This document shows, piece after piece, positions 32,592 through 44,190 of a stretch of 64,000 bases of DNA. Position 1 is the stretch's first letter. Every line of letters begins with the position of its first letter. The DNA lies in NCBI GenBank assembly GCA_023897205.1, contig JAHWDD010000001.1:6696001-6760000 (forward strand). The letters run 5' to 3'. The notes below the pieces were generated by a model. The model was given only the letters and a program-made list of their open reading frames with translations, made no database searches and was not told where the DNA came from. The translations under genes were made by a program, and so were the position numbers. Source of the DNA: Exophiala sp. HKRS030. Taxonomy: Eukaryota > Ascomycota > Eurotiomycetes > Chaetothyriales > Herpotrichiellaceae.

Positions 32592-32956
32592 CTTGGAAAT
32601 TCAAGCATGGCTGTTGATCATCGAATCAAGCCACTCAACGACACTCTTGTGACCGTCTTCGATGACGCCGCAAGTCGTTTCGAGCGAGGCACACTCAACG
32701 ATATTGCTGTCACCCCGACTAGTCGACACATACATCCACATGATGACAAGTCATACCTTTGTCATCACGACACTCCTATCATGTGTGTCACCGCGCCTTC
32801 AGATCTAAGCTGAACTGCTCGCTCTTTTTGATTAATGTGGTTTATATCCTATTTCTGTCTATCTCACTCTCACGCGGAGACAAGACGAGGCTATACAATC
32901 CATTTTCAGACTGACAGTCTTCATCTTATTTGGTTTTCTCTTGGTTCAGATTTGCA
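32592..32956. promoter_or_regulatory. Spacer with promoter of the MFS gene
   Basis: 365 bp between two plus-strand genes. An open stretch at 32607-32813 lacks any family resemblance and is not called. Confidence 0.5.
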
Positions 32957-34490
32957 ATGGATCCCTCCATCGAAATGAGACCTGCTGGCCAGGAAACACC
33001 GGGGACACCATCCGCTTCAAATCCTCCCTTAAATCCTGAGAGTGGAACATCGCAAAGACGCTTATGGAGACCGCAATCAGTGACGCTATGGGTGGTCGCT
33101 TTCGCCCAGTTCGTGATTAACTACTTTACCATTGGTATGCATCCCGCTGTAAAATTCCCATCTATGCAGAAGGCTCTTCTTGACAAAGCCACTTATTCCA
33201 TTCACTCCGGTTACTCGACTTAGAGAGCTGGCGACGGAGGTCAAATTGGCTGAATGTCATGATTGATATAGACTGACATTGACAGGCTTTCTCCTGGCTT
33301 TTGGCAATCTGCAGATTTATTTCGCTCTGAGACTGCATGCTGAAACGTCTTTCAGCTCGATATCCCTGATTCTAACAACACCTCTTTTCATATTCTGCCT
33401 GAGCTCAATATTCTGGTATCGAATATTCTATAAATCTTGTTCGATAAACATAGCTATCTTAGGGTTCTTGTCTTCTGGTCTTGCACTTCTATGCGCAAGT
33501 TTCTCGATGGAGTTTTTTCCCCTGATACTTACCTATGGAGTCCTCTTCGGTCTTGGTTGCTCAGCCTCGTGGGCTTTCTGTTTTTCACATATCCGCCAAC
33601 TACTCGCTGGGAAGGGGTACACAATGCTCTTCGCATGCTCTGCTCTTTACATAGGCGCGATAACGTGGCCGCTAATCATTTATGGACTGGTGGATACGGT
33701 TGGCTTCTCCTGGGCAATGCAAACAGTCACTATTTTATGCTTTGCCCTGACTACTCCTTGCTCTTTTGTGGTTGCGATCTACTCTGAGAGAATGGATGAA
33801 TCTCCCACTCCACCCCATCTGCTAGCCATCTTGAAGCAGCCAAAGATATCAGCATTTATTGTCGGTCACATTATCATGTCTTTGGGACTTTTTGTTCCGT
33901 GTATCTATCTACCGGTATATGCATTCACGTTCAAGAACTCCGTCTGGGAGTCAAGTTCGACCGTTGCCTTGCTCAATCTTGGCTTGTGCACTGGCATTTT
34001 TGCTTCGTACCCGGTGAGCCGCTTTATGGGAAAGTATGTGCAAACCCTCCCTATCTTCACTCCTGGTCTGAAAAGCCTAATTGAGAGCTGACCTATCAAT
34101 ATATACAGTTTTAACAGTCTGCTTTTCTCGACAACGCTCGCCGGACTCATTCTCCCATTCTTGCCGCTTATCCCTAGTCCATCACTGCTTTACCTTTTCT
34201 CCTTTATCTTTGGCGGACTCGTGGGAACAGTTTTACAGGCGAGGGTTTGGTGTATCATGAATCTTGTTGGGGGGCAGATTCTTGACAACCTGGCTGCTCA
34301 CGGCCTGCTATTATCACTCAGCTCATTTGCAATCCTCACCGGGAGTCCATTGGCTGGGTTGTTCTTCCAGGCATTTGGTGGAAGCTTTTTTGCGGTGACG
34401 ATATTCGCTTGTCTTACAATCTATGTCGGGCTAGCGGTTTTGTGTGTCTGCCGTCTGATGGTATGTCCGAAGCTGTTGAGTGTGATTTGA
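32957..34490 (+). CDS. MFS transporter, monocarboxylate-porter-like
   Basis: Three exons, 32957-33134, 33286-34033 and 34109-34490, with introns of 151 and 75 nt (GTATGC...TTGACAG and GTATGT...ATATACAG); 435 residues. A polar N-terminus of about 36 residues leads into SVTLWVVAFAQFVINYFTIG and then about 12 hydrophobic helices with a central loop (SERMDESPTPPHLLAILKQP). The spacing and GLGCSASWAFCF resemble the monocarboxylate (MCH/SLC16) branch of the major facilitator superfamily. The usual opening Gly-Gly-Trp is replaced by a divergent sequence, so the substrate cannot be assigned. Its neighbour is an extracellular esterase, and together they could serve uptake of aromatic acids, but this is only inference. 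Confidence 0.82.
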
Positions 34491-34866
34491 GACGGGCGGT
34501 GAGAATCGCGATCTAGGCTGAAGGGACCATTGCCATAGCATAGAGCCTTGTATTTGGCAATCAGGAGAATCTGAGTGTGCCGCTAGTTAACCATATAATC
34601 TGGATCTCTTTCTAAATCTGGGTCTACGGGTTATGTACTCAATTTTGCTAAATACACCTCAGGAATGAACTACTTTAAAACGCACACTGGACTAATATGC
34701 ACTAGGTCTTCTCGAAACTAGTCAACCGGGCATGAACCGTCACAAAGCCTTTATTTGGAGGAGAACATGTACGGAACCAAAGGTTTAAGATCGCAACGGT
34801 CAAGTCAAAAGACCAGTATAGTACAACAGGACAACCTTATGCATCTCACAAACAGGCAAAACCTCT
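34491..34866. other. Convergent spacer
   Basis: 376 bp between the convergent MFS and tannase genes, AT-rich near 34600-34680, consistent with two 3' ends. Nothing else is seen. Confidence 0.55.
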
Positions 34867-36480
34867 TCAGGACTTCACACAAGCATAACTCTCCGCCGCT
34901 GCCACATCGCCCTTTCCAGTATACGTTGAGACCAAAGGATACGGACACAAATTCCTCGACTTCTTCTTCCCCGCAGCATCAACAGCCACCGCAGGCAACA
35001 CATCCGGAGGCTGACCCTTTTCGACCCACGCCACGACAGCAGCAAGCGGATCAACAGGGACCGCACCAAGTCCGCCACCACAGTGGCCGACGCCGGGAGC
35101 CAGGAACAGACGGTAGAAGTCGTTGACTACAGGAGTAGCGACATCATCAGACGTTCCAAGCACCTGCTTAACACTGTCGAGATAACGGAGTGTTCCATTC
35201 GCAGGGATGATTTCATCCGCGAGACCGTGCCAGGTGATGAGTTTGCCGCCACGGGCTTGGAAGGACGAGAGGTCAGGACTGTCGGTGGCTAGGATCGAGT
35301 CGTACTCGAGTTTCGACTGGTTGAAGATCCGTTCGAGTCCGAACGGTGTGATATTGGAAGTGGTGAATGATGGGTCTTTGGCGACGAAGTATTTGATCCA
35401 GTTCTCCGAGAGGGGGTTGGGTATGCCGATGGTTGTTCCGTTAGGAAGGATGGTGCTGTTGACGGCGATGGTGGGGTTGGTGCCTTTGTTGACACCGTAC
35501 CACATGCGAGAGCCTGATGCGAAGCGTGGTCCGTCCCAAATCTGGTTCATGATTGTTGCTGCGGTGGCGGTGATGGTGATGTTCTTGTTGTTGGGACATT
35601 GAATGGTGGTGCCTATTAGGTCTCTTGCGCTGTAGTTGCATGATGCTGGCCGGTCGATTACACCGTCCACCACGCCATCGAGCTTGTCACACGCCGCAAT
35701 ACTCGCGTTCAAGAAGGCTTGGAACTCGCATAGGGTTGGGTATACGCCGGTGGTTTGCATTACTACCTGTGCCCAGTGTCCTGCGACGCTTATGCTAGGG
35801 TAATATAACGCAGGAGCATTGGCACTGATGCCATCGTAGTCGTCTGGATACTTCTGCGCGAGCGCCAGACCATGTCGTCCGCCGGTGGAACAACTGTGGT
35901 AATACGAGAAAGTGGGTGGTTTTCCGTAAAAGGATTTCGTCACAGCCTTGCCGACGACTGTCATGTCATGGAGAGAGCGAGATGCAAAATTCATCAGCAA
36001 TGGCCAATTGACTTGATTTTGCTTGTTGAGTGCCCATGTAGCGGGGCTCCAAGGATCAGAGAGATGGCCCCCGTCCGTGGACGCTACTGCGTAGCCGTTG
36101 CTCACACCACGAGCCAGACCAGACAGTTTCCCATCCAAGCCGAGACTCTGTGTGGCGAAACCGCCTCCTCCTTGTCCTTGGAAACGACCATTCCAGTCTG
36201 AAAGAGGGAGGTAGACTGCAATGCGGACCGTATCGTTTGCTGAAGGCCGAGTGACAACAACCTCAACATCACAGAAGTTTAGGCCTGACAAAGGTGCTGG
36301 GTTCAAGGCTCCAGAAGCGGCTGCAGAGTAGTTGGTCTGTACGACACCGGTAATGGAGAGGACTTTTAGGCCGGGGATTGGTGGTATTTTGATCGTTGTA
36401 CAGACGGTTTCGGCGGCGAGAGGTGCTGCTGTGGCCATCAGTGATCCTAGGCATATTAACAAAGGGTAAAGTACAAGCAT
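34867..36480 (-). CDS. Secreted tannase / feruloyl esterase family protein
   Basis: A single exon of 537 residues starting with a signal peptide (MLVLYPLLICLGSLMATAAP). The CS-D-HC motif of the family is complete: Cys197-Ser198 in YHSCSTGGRHG, Asp422 in WHGLADEIIP, and His466-Cys467 in GVGHCGGG. The two cysteines are expected to be disulfide-linked and hold Ser and His in place. There are many N-glycosylation sequons (NYSA, NDTV, NITI, NGTT). Fungal relatives cleave ester bonds of gallic, ferulic or similar phenolic acids in plant material. Which substrate is used cannot be read from the sequence. TATA-like sequence (TATAT) lies about 90 bp upstream near 36570. Confidence 0.94.
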   Translation of the reverse strand: MLVLYPLLICLGSLMATAAPLAAETVCTTIKIPPIPGLKVLSITGVVQTNYSAAASGALNPAPLSGLNFCDVEVVVTRPSANDTVRIAVYLPLSDWNGRFQGQGGGGFATQSLGLDGKLSGLARGVSNGYAVASTDGGHLSDPWSPATWALNKQNQVNWPLLMNFASRSLHDMTVVGKAVTKSFYGKPPTFSYYHSCSTGGRHGLALAQKYPDDYDGISANAPALYYPSISVAGHWAQVVMQTTGVYPTLCEFQAFLNASIAACDKLDGVVDGVIDRPASCNYSARDLIGTTIQCPNNKNITITATAATIMNQIWDGPRFASGSRMWYGVNKGTNPTIAVNSTILPNGTTIGIPNPLSENWIKYFVAKDPSFTTSNITPFGLERIFNQSKLEYDSILATDSPDLSSFQARGGKLITWHGLADEIIPANGTLRYLDSVKQVLGTSDDVATPVVNDFYRLFLAPGVGHCGGGLGAVPVDPLAAVVAWVEKGQPPDVLPAVAVDAAGKKKSRNLCPYPLVSTYTGKGDVAAAESYACVKS

Positions 36481-37962
36481 GTTGATGGTTTGTTCTCAGG
36501 GTGAAGGCACCGCTGTTTCGATTTGTGAGTAGTTTTTGTTGGATGTGTCTGCTCTCAGGACCAACCTTTATATGTCACCAGAATTCACAGTATAGACTTC
36601 CGTGAGCAGCTTTCGGTCGATGGCGATCGGACTTAGCAAGTCTCCTTCGTTCATCGTCCAAGTACCTCCGATGTCTTCCATGGTGGTTGTGGGTAGACTT
36701 TCAGCCGTCGGGCTCTCGTGACATGAAGCCCTGGGCAAGACAATGAAACTGTGGATCCAGATTGAGTACGGATGACAAGCAAGCGTAAGTCATGAACCCA
36801 GAAGCGGGACTGCTAGACGTTGTCGTCGATGGTTCGTGAAAAAGCATCTGATTGTCCGACCGTTGCCGCCTCGTCGATTAGGCTATCGCCGTTGTATATC
36901 AAAAGAATGCATCTCGCGACTCCACCCGGCGAGTTGCCGAGATGAAATCAGTGGTTCTTAGTTTTCACTAGGCTGTCAGCGTGTTGCATGAAATCTGGGG
37001 AAGTCAGCCTTGATGACTACAACGAATCAGAAAGTCAAGTAGCTTTTCAAGGCTCAGGGCTCTGGAGTCGGAACAGCGTAATGGTGCTGACTAGTCCTTT
37101 TAATGATCTCGCAAGCCTATACTTCAAAGAGTTAGAGCGCGAACCGTTTTCGACGGAGGTAATGTAATCCATGGAGTTGTCGTTTCCCACATCAACCATA
37201 TCAACAGGGAATATCCCGCCCCTTTGGGACCTGGACCGATTTGGTAGTTGAGACACTACGTCGCTGCAGTCGGGACTACCTGTCTCGCTCGCGAAATTGC
37301 ATTGTGGCTAGAACTTGCGGAGCCTGGCGATACAATGGACACTACGGCCCATGATGAGCTGTGGTAAAGTCAAGGGATTGCCGGGCTAAGTTGAGAATCG
37401 GCCGATTTTGCCGGTGCAAATGATGTAGCAAAGCTAACACAACCCTTATTGCCCATAATCGTTCGGCGTCAGAGGCTACGGTAAATTTCTGAATATCATG
37501 AGTGTGCTTCGCAACAGCCCCTTCGGAGTTATAATAGGATGACCGACTGGGAGCTCGCTCTTGGCGTTCAAGTTGAATTTATATCTCGTTTTCTTGGATA
37601 CGAATTTCTCCGACTAATTTTAGTTCGCTTCTCGTTCAATTCGACATTTAGATCCATTCCAGCATAATGTATTTCTTTGTGAATGTCTTCAGATCGACTC
37701 CTATCGGAACCAAGGCGAAACGAGGGTAAATCTCCCGACTCCCGCTGATAAGGATCCCATGACAGCTCTCGAATCACAACGACACGAGTTCTGTTGGAAG
37801 CAATGCAATGTCTTAGAAGTCTTCGCGGATCTCACTGTTTTGCCAACGTACTAAGCAGAGCTTGGAATTGGGGCTCGCTGCTATTCGAACAAATATACAC
37901 ATTGTCTGAGCACCAACGTCGCGTGCCAACTTTGACGGACATCCATCCAAGAACTCGCTTCA
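36481..37962. promoter_or_regulatory. Spacer with tannase promoter, no supported gene
   Basis: About 1.5 kb upstream of the tannase gene and downstream of the GFA gene. Short frames of 60-120 codons on both strands have no family resemblance. A TATA-like word lies near 36569. Confidence 0.5.
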
Positions 37963-38840
37963 TCATTCGGTTATCTTCTGCTTGTGAAAGAGGCCTGACC
38001 ACAAATCAGTTCTCGCTTCGCTTTCAAGGTAAGTGGAGAAATAGGACATTCACGTACCAGGAATCTCGGGCATCCAGTTATCCCGCTTACTGCAAAAGAA
38101 CTCACCCTTTGGTGGAAGTTCGGTCGGCTTATCGAAGGTACCATAGAAGATGTAAATGAAATCGCCAGCATTCGCCTGTAAAAGCGATTCACCAATCAGC
38201 ATCACACACCATGGGGCTTGCAGTGACGGAACCAAAGAGCTCGACCCTCGAAACCCAAGACAAAGAGAGGTAGGCAGGCAGATATGGAGACAAGAAAACC
38301 AGTACAAGACTTACTCCATATTCCAACAAGCCACTTCCACAATCGACGCAAAACTCGCGGTGCAGGACTACTCCGGCGCCATTATCTCCTTCATGCACCT
38401 TGACCTTGTCTTGTCCCTGGGTGATTTTGAACGATGACTTGGGGATCTTCGTCGTGATACCGAAGTTTCCACCGGTGAATTTCTGGAATGCTCACGTTTT
38501 CCCAGTCAGCGATCATGCAACCAATTTGCGAGGGTACAGATATCCGAACGTATCTCGATGCATACACCCTCTCTCTCATGAAGAAAGAAGCAAGGGAAAA
38601 GGGGATGGATAAGGTAAGAAGTCTCAACAGGAGGTGAGATGATAGCTTCAGACAAATTCGTCCTTTCATCTTGTCTACCATTCCCAGAGACACATCTGAA
38701 TCTCGATGTCCAATATGATCTGACATACGACATACCTTGCAATTCCCACAATGGCAAATACTCGTGCGCGCCTTGTCCTTGTCCTCGAGATCGACCTCGT
38801 ACCGAATGGCGCGGCAGTAGCAACTTCCGGGAAACTTCAT
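37963..38840 (-). CDS. GFA / CENP-V family zinc-binding protein
   Basis: Four exons on the minus strand: 38736-38840, 38315-38482, 38058-38175 and a 32-nt last exon 37963-37994, with introns of 253, 139 and 63 nt; 140 residues. The two zinc sites are seen as CYCRAIRY with CHCGNCK and CVDCGSGL. The fold then runs through DFIYIFYGTFD and the family end PPKGEFFCSKRDNWMPEIPG LFHKQ. This is the glutathione-dependent formaldehyde-activating (GFA, formerly DUF636) family. Most fungal members are of unproven substrate; they bind zinc and may act on glutathione adducts. All joins are in frame and the tiny last exon restores the expected C-terminus, so the model is well supported. Confidence 0.9.
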
Positions 38841-40060
38841 GGCTGGAAAATCGACGGCGAGAGAGGGAGAGACAGACTATGGCGAAGGAGATCTCGACAA
38901 GTGAGCACTCGAGTCAAGTCTAGTGGGTGTCGTATAGACGAAAGACGAGTTGGTATTCAAAAGGCCAGGCGACAAGAATCTTGAATTATCTTTTGCCCAG
39001 GTGTGACGCATTAGCAAGTGAGACCGAGTATAAGGGAGCCGTTTCTGCTTTTTTTATACCTCAGAGCATGAAACGATCCAACGTACCCGTACATCCGACT
39101 TCGCGATCAATTGATTTGGTTCTGTCAAAATTACAACAAGATACAGCAAACGACACAATCAGTGCATAGGTATCTACACAACAATCATCATCTCACCCAT
39201 CCCCAGACATCTTCGTTTTGAGGAAGACACCACCCTTCACCATTCACCTCTCGCGACGCGACGTCATCTGTCTGTCGTGCATCTCCCCATCTCCCCATCT
39301 CCTCCTCACGGAGCGTCATCGACCAGTAGGTTCAAGTACATGATGTCCCGAAAGTGGGAATCCGACCGTGTGCGTGATTGGCTAGAACACCCAAAAGGCT
39401 TATTGGGCGACGGATCAACTTTCCGATGGGTGATACTGGATAGTGTGAGACTTATCTCTGTAGGTATGTAGTTATGTATGTATGCACGTAGTGTCTAGTA
39501 GACAATGGCTATTCTTTGTCTAGATAGAATTCATATTATGGTAGGAGTTTCAGTGTGATTGTCAGTGGTTGGTTGATGAGCCCTGGCGAGGGTTGTCAAC
39601 GAGGCAGTAAGTACTTCGACGGTACATGCCTTATAAGTTGGCTCTTCGGTACGTCACTGGTTGTGCTGGAAGTCTTGGAAGGGAGTCGTGGTTCATACTC
39701 AGCATCATGACTGACTACTGCCAATCCACTTAACCTATCCCGGGGATGCGTGGTGGTCGGATATCATTGCTACTGGCCCATGTACAGCCGCAGCGAAGAA
39801 TATAGGAGAGTAGCTCTACAATTTCTTCATGCCAGTGGATGTTATACGCAATTCACTGACTCGAGTCCTCGACTGTTCCCCAGTCTGAAGAACATACAGC
39901 TCTGGAGAGAAGACATGCTGTTCTTGGCCAATACACAGCCTCATCAATATTCATTTTCCCTGTGTCCAACCTCATTCGGCAGAAGAATTCACGTATTTCC
40001 AGTGATCCTACTCGCCAAGGTTGACCCCCGGGACTGTAGGATTTGCTTGCATCAGTGATT
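38841..40060. other. Spacer, no supported gene
   Basis: About 1.2 kb between the GFA promoter side and the methyltransferase 3' end. Frames up to 102 codons (plus, 39750-40058) are unremarkable. CATCTCCC words repeat near 39280-39305. Confidence 0.5.
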
Positions 40061-41047
40061 TCAAGTGGCCTTCTTGACAAGAACGCCTTGAATTCTAGGC
40101 AGACAACTGAACGCATCCTCGGGTGCTTCGATATCTTCGGGGTTTTCCCACTCTCCACCGTTGAGGATGTCGGCCAGGACGTTGCGAGTCATATGACAGC
40201 CAACAAATGTGCTCCAAGCAGGATTCAAGATGGCTTTCTTCACATTAGCACGACTTCGCAGCTTCCTCTCATAGCCGTTGGTGAAGAAAGCCCGCAAGGA
40301 ATGGAAACATTTGCAGTGAGACATACCTTGCTCGATGATGGTCAAGCGGTTTTTACTCCACCCGTGTTCCCAGAATATGAATTTGCCTCCGGGCTTGAGG
40401 AGCTTCCATATCTCCTTCATCACAGCCCTTGGATCCTGAACCGCACATAGCACCTGGATGCATAATACGGTATCCAGACTCCCCTCGGTTATACCTTTTT
40501 TTCGAAGAACATCGCTATCTTCGACGCCGGAGATTATAAGCTGATACTTATCCTGGAGGTTAAGCTTCTCCAGCTTTGCGTTTATTTCGTCTTGAAAATG
40601 TGCATTAGGTTCAATACCGTAGACCCGACTGACACGAGTAAAATCAAAACGATGAACTTGGTTGCCAGGCCCAGGACCCAATTCGAGCACAACGCCAGTT
40701 GCGGCTTGGACGAGCGTGGGAACAACGGTCGTGTCCTCAAAGGCAATGAAATTGCTAGCTGAGGCAAGACCGGTCAGTATGCGAAAATCTGGGGAAGATA
40801 GTGAGTAGTTTACAGGTTATGTTGAACATTTTTGCCGTGGCGACATCTCGAACCTCTTGCAAGTGTGAAAGAGCCTTGATACCGTCCCGACGAACTGCTG
40901 GTATCAATGCTTCCCAATGTACTTCCAACATGGGCGGATTAGTAGAGTAGCAGTAGCAAAGGTTACGACAGACTCACGGCAAACGGAGAACCATATCAAG
41001 CCCCAAGGACGGGAAAAGGCAGCGAACCGGCTGCTATGGGCAGGCAT
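40061..41047 (-). CDS. Class I SAM-dependent methyltransferase, METTL7-like
   Basis: Four exons on the minus strand: 40978-41047, 40814-40921, 40327-40758 and 40061-40233, with introns of 56, 55 and 93 nt (branch points TACTAAT and GCTAAT are visible); 260 residues. The N-terminus (SRPWGLIWFSV) is hydrophobic, like the membrane anchor of this family. Motif I for SAM is VVLELGPGPGNQV; the acidic loop follows at YGIEPN, then LDTVLCIQVLCAVQDP and LLKPGGKFIFWEH. The end, NPAWSTFVGCHMTRN, is typical of METTL7-type enzymes, which methylate thiols or small lipophilic molecules. The third intron is a multiple of three, so it can be read through without a stop; splicing gives the better family match. 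Confidence 0.85.
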
Positions 41048-42399
41048 GATTACATGAATGGCCTGAATGGTAAGGAAGTCGGGAAAATGTAAGAGAAAGG
41101 ACGGTCGAAGTTTTCTCTTAACACAGATTCCAGATATCAGTGTGGGGGAGAAAATGTAGGTGGGAGCCGGACTCCGAGGGTTGATTCGAGAGGATGTCTC
41201 GATTTAAATAGATGCTCACCTTCTGTCCTTGCAACTAGCGTAATTCAAACTACGCCTAGTCTGGGTGGAGATCAGATACCACATCGAGTCGGATGAAGAT
41301 GAGATATTGACAATTTCGACGACGGAAATGTTTGAGGATCCGTCCCGTTCCAGGGGTACTCTGCTTGTACTTCACATTCATGTCCTCAGTGATTCGTTCC
41401 ATGGCCTTGAGGAGATATCAAGGGAATATCAAGACCTTTAGACGCCTCCGCTGTATGTTTTTCTTTCATCTGTACCATGTGGCATGCTCGGCATCCCTCA
41501 ATGGCGAGGGTGGTCGATGTGGGTAGCAACAGAATACCATTATTTAAGGCGAAGTGATTGCTGGAGCAATGTGCTTGAATACCAAGAGCAGTCGGGGATT
41601 GTATATCGTTTTGACAATTCAGCTTTGAGCTTCCCAATGATGAGGATACTGATTGAGATGTTTGATGTGATCCGATGTGAGGAAGCCCAAGCGAGTGAGT
41701 GATACAGCCCGTGCTTGCCGTTTGCCAAGCTATTGCGCCATCCAATGTGTACTCCGCCGATACGACCTCCACCTCGACCTAGTGAACTACTTGATACCTA
41801 CATCTTCTAGTTCCCACCACACATCCATATCCATTGTACTTCATATCAATAATTAATCATGGTCCGCGTTGTGGTGTTTGCGGACACGAGTGGCTATATG
41901 ACATCATGCAAGAGTACGGTGAAAATGAGGACGATGATGTTCCTCAACATGGCTAGATCTTGCTAGGATTTTCAAGTCCCTCAAAGGGTTGAGAAAGTCG
42001 CCACGACCATTTGTCGGATTAGGGTTGAACGATCCTAGTGGCCCATTTGCATTCGAAGACGTTGCTTACGCCAGGTAAAAGACGACTAGATGGTTCCAGT
42101 ATCATGTGATGTGAGCAGGGTCTCGAATCTTCAAAATGCCGGCATCGAGTAATATCCAACTGTGGCATCAGAAGGCCGACAAGGTAGTACCTCAAGAGAC
42201 ATGATCAATTCTTCCGTTACGAATACGACAAAGCGTGCATACCGTCAAGTATTACCTCACCCGACCTTCTCTGCCTGTATCAGAAGGAGCGCGACACATT
42301 CCCATAGAAGCCGAAGCGGAAACCCCTTGGCCTTACGTTGAAGAGCATCTCTCCCATACCATACCATACCATAACATCCCATGCCTCTTAGTACACGAC
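41048..42399. other. Spacer, no supported gene
   Basis: About 1.35 kb between the methyltransferase promoter and the next minus-strand gene. A short ATACC microsatellite lies near 42353-42375. Frames up to 128 codons lack family features. Confidence 0.5.
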
Positions 42400-42980
42400 T
42401 CACTCATTACAATGCCCGCACCATCCACAGTCCTTATCACAAAGCGCCCAGTCCTGGTCTGCGAACATATCCATCATCCGGCCCGTGTTGGGATTGACCT
42501 TGAGGCTCGAATCATAACCCCAGGGACCTCCCTCTGGCAGATTTGCCTTTGTGCTTTTATTCTTATTCTTGTTCTTCTTTCTATTTTTATTCCTCGCCTT
42601 CTCCTTGACCTGAGTCCCCTCTGCAACAAATCTCATGACATCCCCTGCCATGATCCGCTGAGTTAGGGACGGTACGGGGTTCAATGTCGAAACGGAAGTC
42701 GGCTCGCCCGCTGCAAAGGGAATGAACTACGACAGCATTTTAGCATAGCCCTTTGCTGTTGTGTCATATCTGCAAGGCTTACGGAGTGATCGGCGTGCCG
42801 GTCCTGTTCGTGCAATGACAGTCTTTGCATCGAGTCGTCAAGACTGAGGACGTGCTCTGGCGCCTGTGGTGTCTCAGTGTGACGGGGTGAATCGCGTCGG
42901 TGCTGCCACAATGCGTTTTGGGTTTTGAAGCGTTTGCGGCACGTGCAGAGAACCGACGTGGATTGTAAAGCGGTAGTCAT
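42400..42980 (-). CDS. Small zinc-finger-like protein with Cys-rich C-terminus
   Basis: Two exons on the minus strand, 42783-42980 and 42400-42702; 166 residues. Exon 1 carries a C2H2-like block (LCTCRKRFKTQNALWQHRRD) with the right Cys and His spacing except for a shortened finger. Exon 2 has a Lys/Asn low-complexity tract (KNRKKNKNKNKS) and ends with a conserved-looking motif, WALCDKDCGWCGHC. The in-frame join uses the acceptor GCGAG|CC; the nearer CAG eight bases upstream would break the frame, so either a second-choice acceptor or a missing base is involved. The frame extends upstream to an ATG at 43106, but TTTGCAG there looks like a 5'-leader splice acceptor. DNA or RNA binding is possible; the function is unknown. 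Confidence 0.65.
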
Positions 42981-44190
42981 ACTTGAACTATTATGTAGGA
43001 CGCTGATGGCGGATAGCTCACTGGAATCTGCAAATACAAAGATGAAGAGAAGGAACAAGGTGGCATGTCTGTGATAGGATTGATGTGTTGACAAGCCTGC
43101 TTGCATGCAGGGCGCTCATGCGTCAATCAGGAAGTGATCACTTCCAATCAAGCAGAGAGGAATATCTTGGTATCTGCCTCATGCTGCGGCTTGTACGCTT
43201 GTATGCTCGATGTCTCACCACAGCACTAGGCCCATAAGGAGAGCCTATCTCTTACCACAGAAGCTGCTCGTCTGATCTATGATTCATATTGAATGCTGGC
43301 GTTGACTGCTGAAAGTGATTTGTGACAGTAAACAAACACCCATTGACTGAAGGTTAGGTCTATCGTGGTCAGTAGGCTGAACGTAGGCACTTGTGGGGAC
43401 ATCCCACCTACCTGTCATCAAATGTACGGATACGTACAGTTACTTGGTAGACTATGGCGGGGTCGGGCCGCTATGCTTTAACCACATATCGTTAAGTCAG
43501 TCGGTTGAGCGAGACATGGTCGACGACAAGCCAACTTTACACCTCCTAGTAGTCATAAGACCGTCAACAAAGTACCACTATAAGACGAGAGCGACTTGGT
43601 TTGCAGAACTAGGTGCGAGCGCTACTAGGTCCAGGTTTGAGGAGAATTCGGGGTTTTGGGGAGTGGCTCGATACAGATTTTCAAGCAACTGGCGCCATGT
43701 ATTGATATGATGCACTGAATTGTTCATGATCCATCTGTCAATAAAAATCTCAGGATTTAGATATCATTCTCATTCGGAGAAATATCGTTCAAAGCTTCCA
43801 CCTGTCCACGTCTGGGACACAATAGTCCCTCATCAATATCATCACACGGGAAATGGAAATACTTGTAACCCAGAAATACTACACCTTCTACCGATATGAA
43901 GCCATCCCTTCAGTGTTGGTTGAAAAAAATCCATAGCTCACTTGAGTGAAAAATGTCCGAGTGGGAGAGAAGTCATGTTGGTGACAACTCGTTGTTATAC
44001 AATGGGAGTATTCTTCAGATCTTATGATCGAGTCTGAGAAAAGAATTCTGGAAAACGTCTCACCAGGTCATGTTCCTCAAGCTCCATTTTCAGCTACTGA
44101 GGCCGCATTTGATGAGATTACCGTAGCAAGCTGACAAAGATACCTTTGATCCACAAACTCGTGTGGATGAATGAGTTACGGCGTGAACAT
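42981..44190. other. Spacer, no supported gene
   Basis: About 1.2 kb holding the zinc-finger gene promoter and the ALA1 3' flank. A 105-codon plus-strand frame at 43393-43710 has no recognised features and is not called. Confidence 0.5.

Noticed and set aside
43393..43710. 105-codon plus-strand frame
   Set aside because: No family features or intron partners; kept as spacer.
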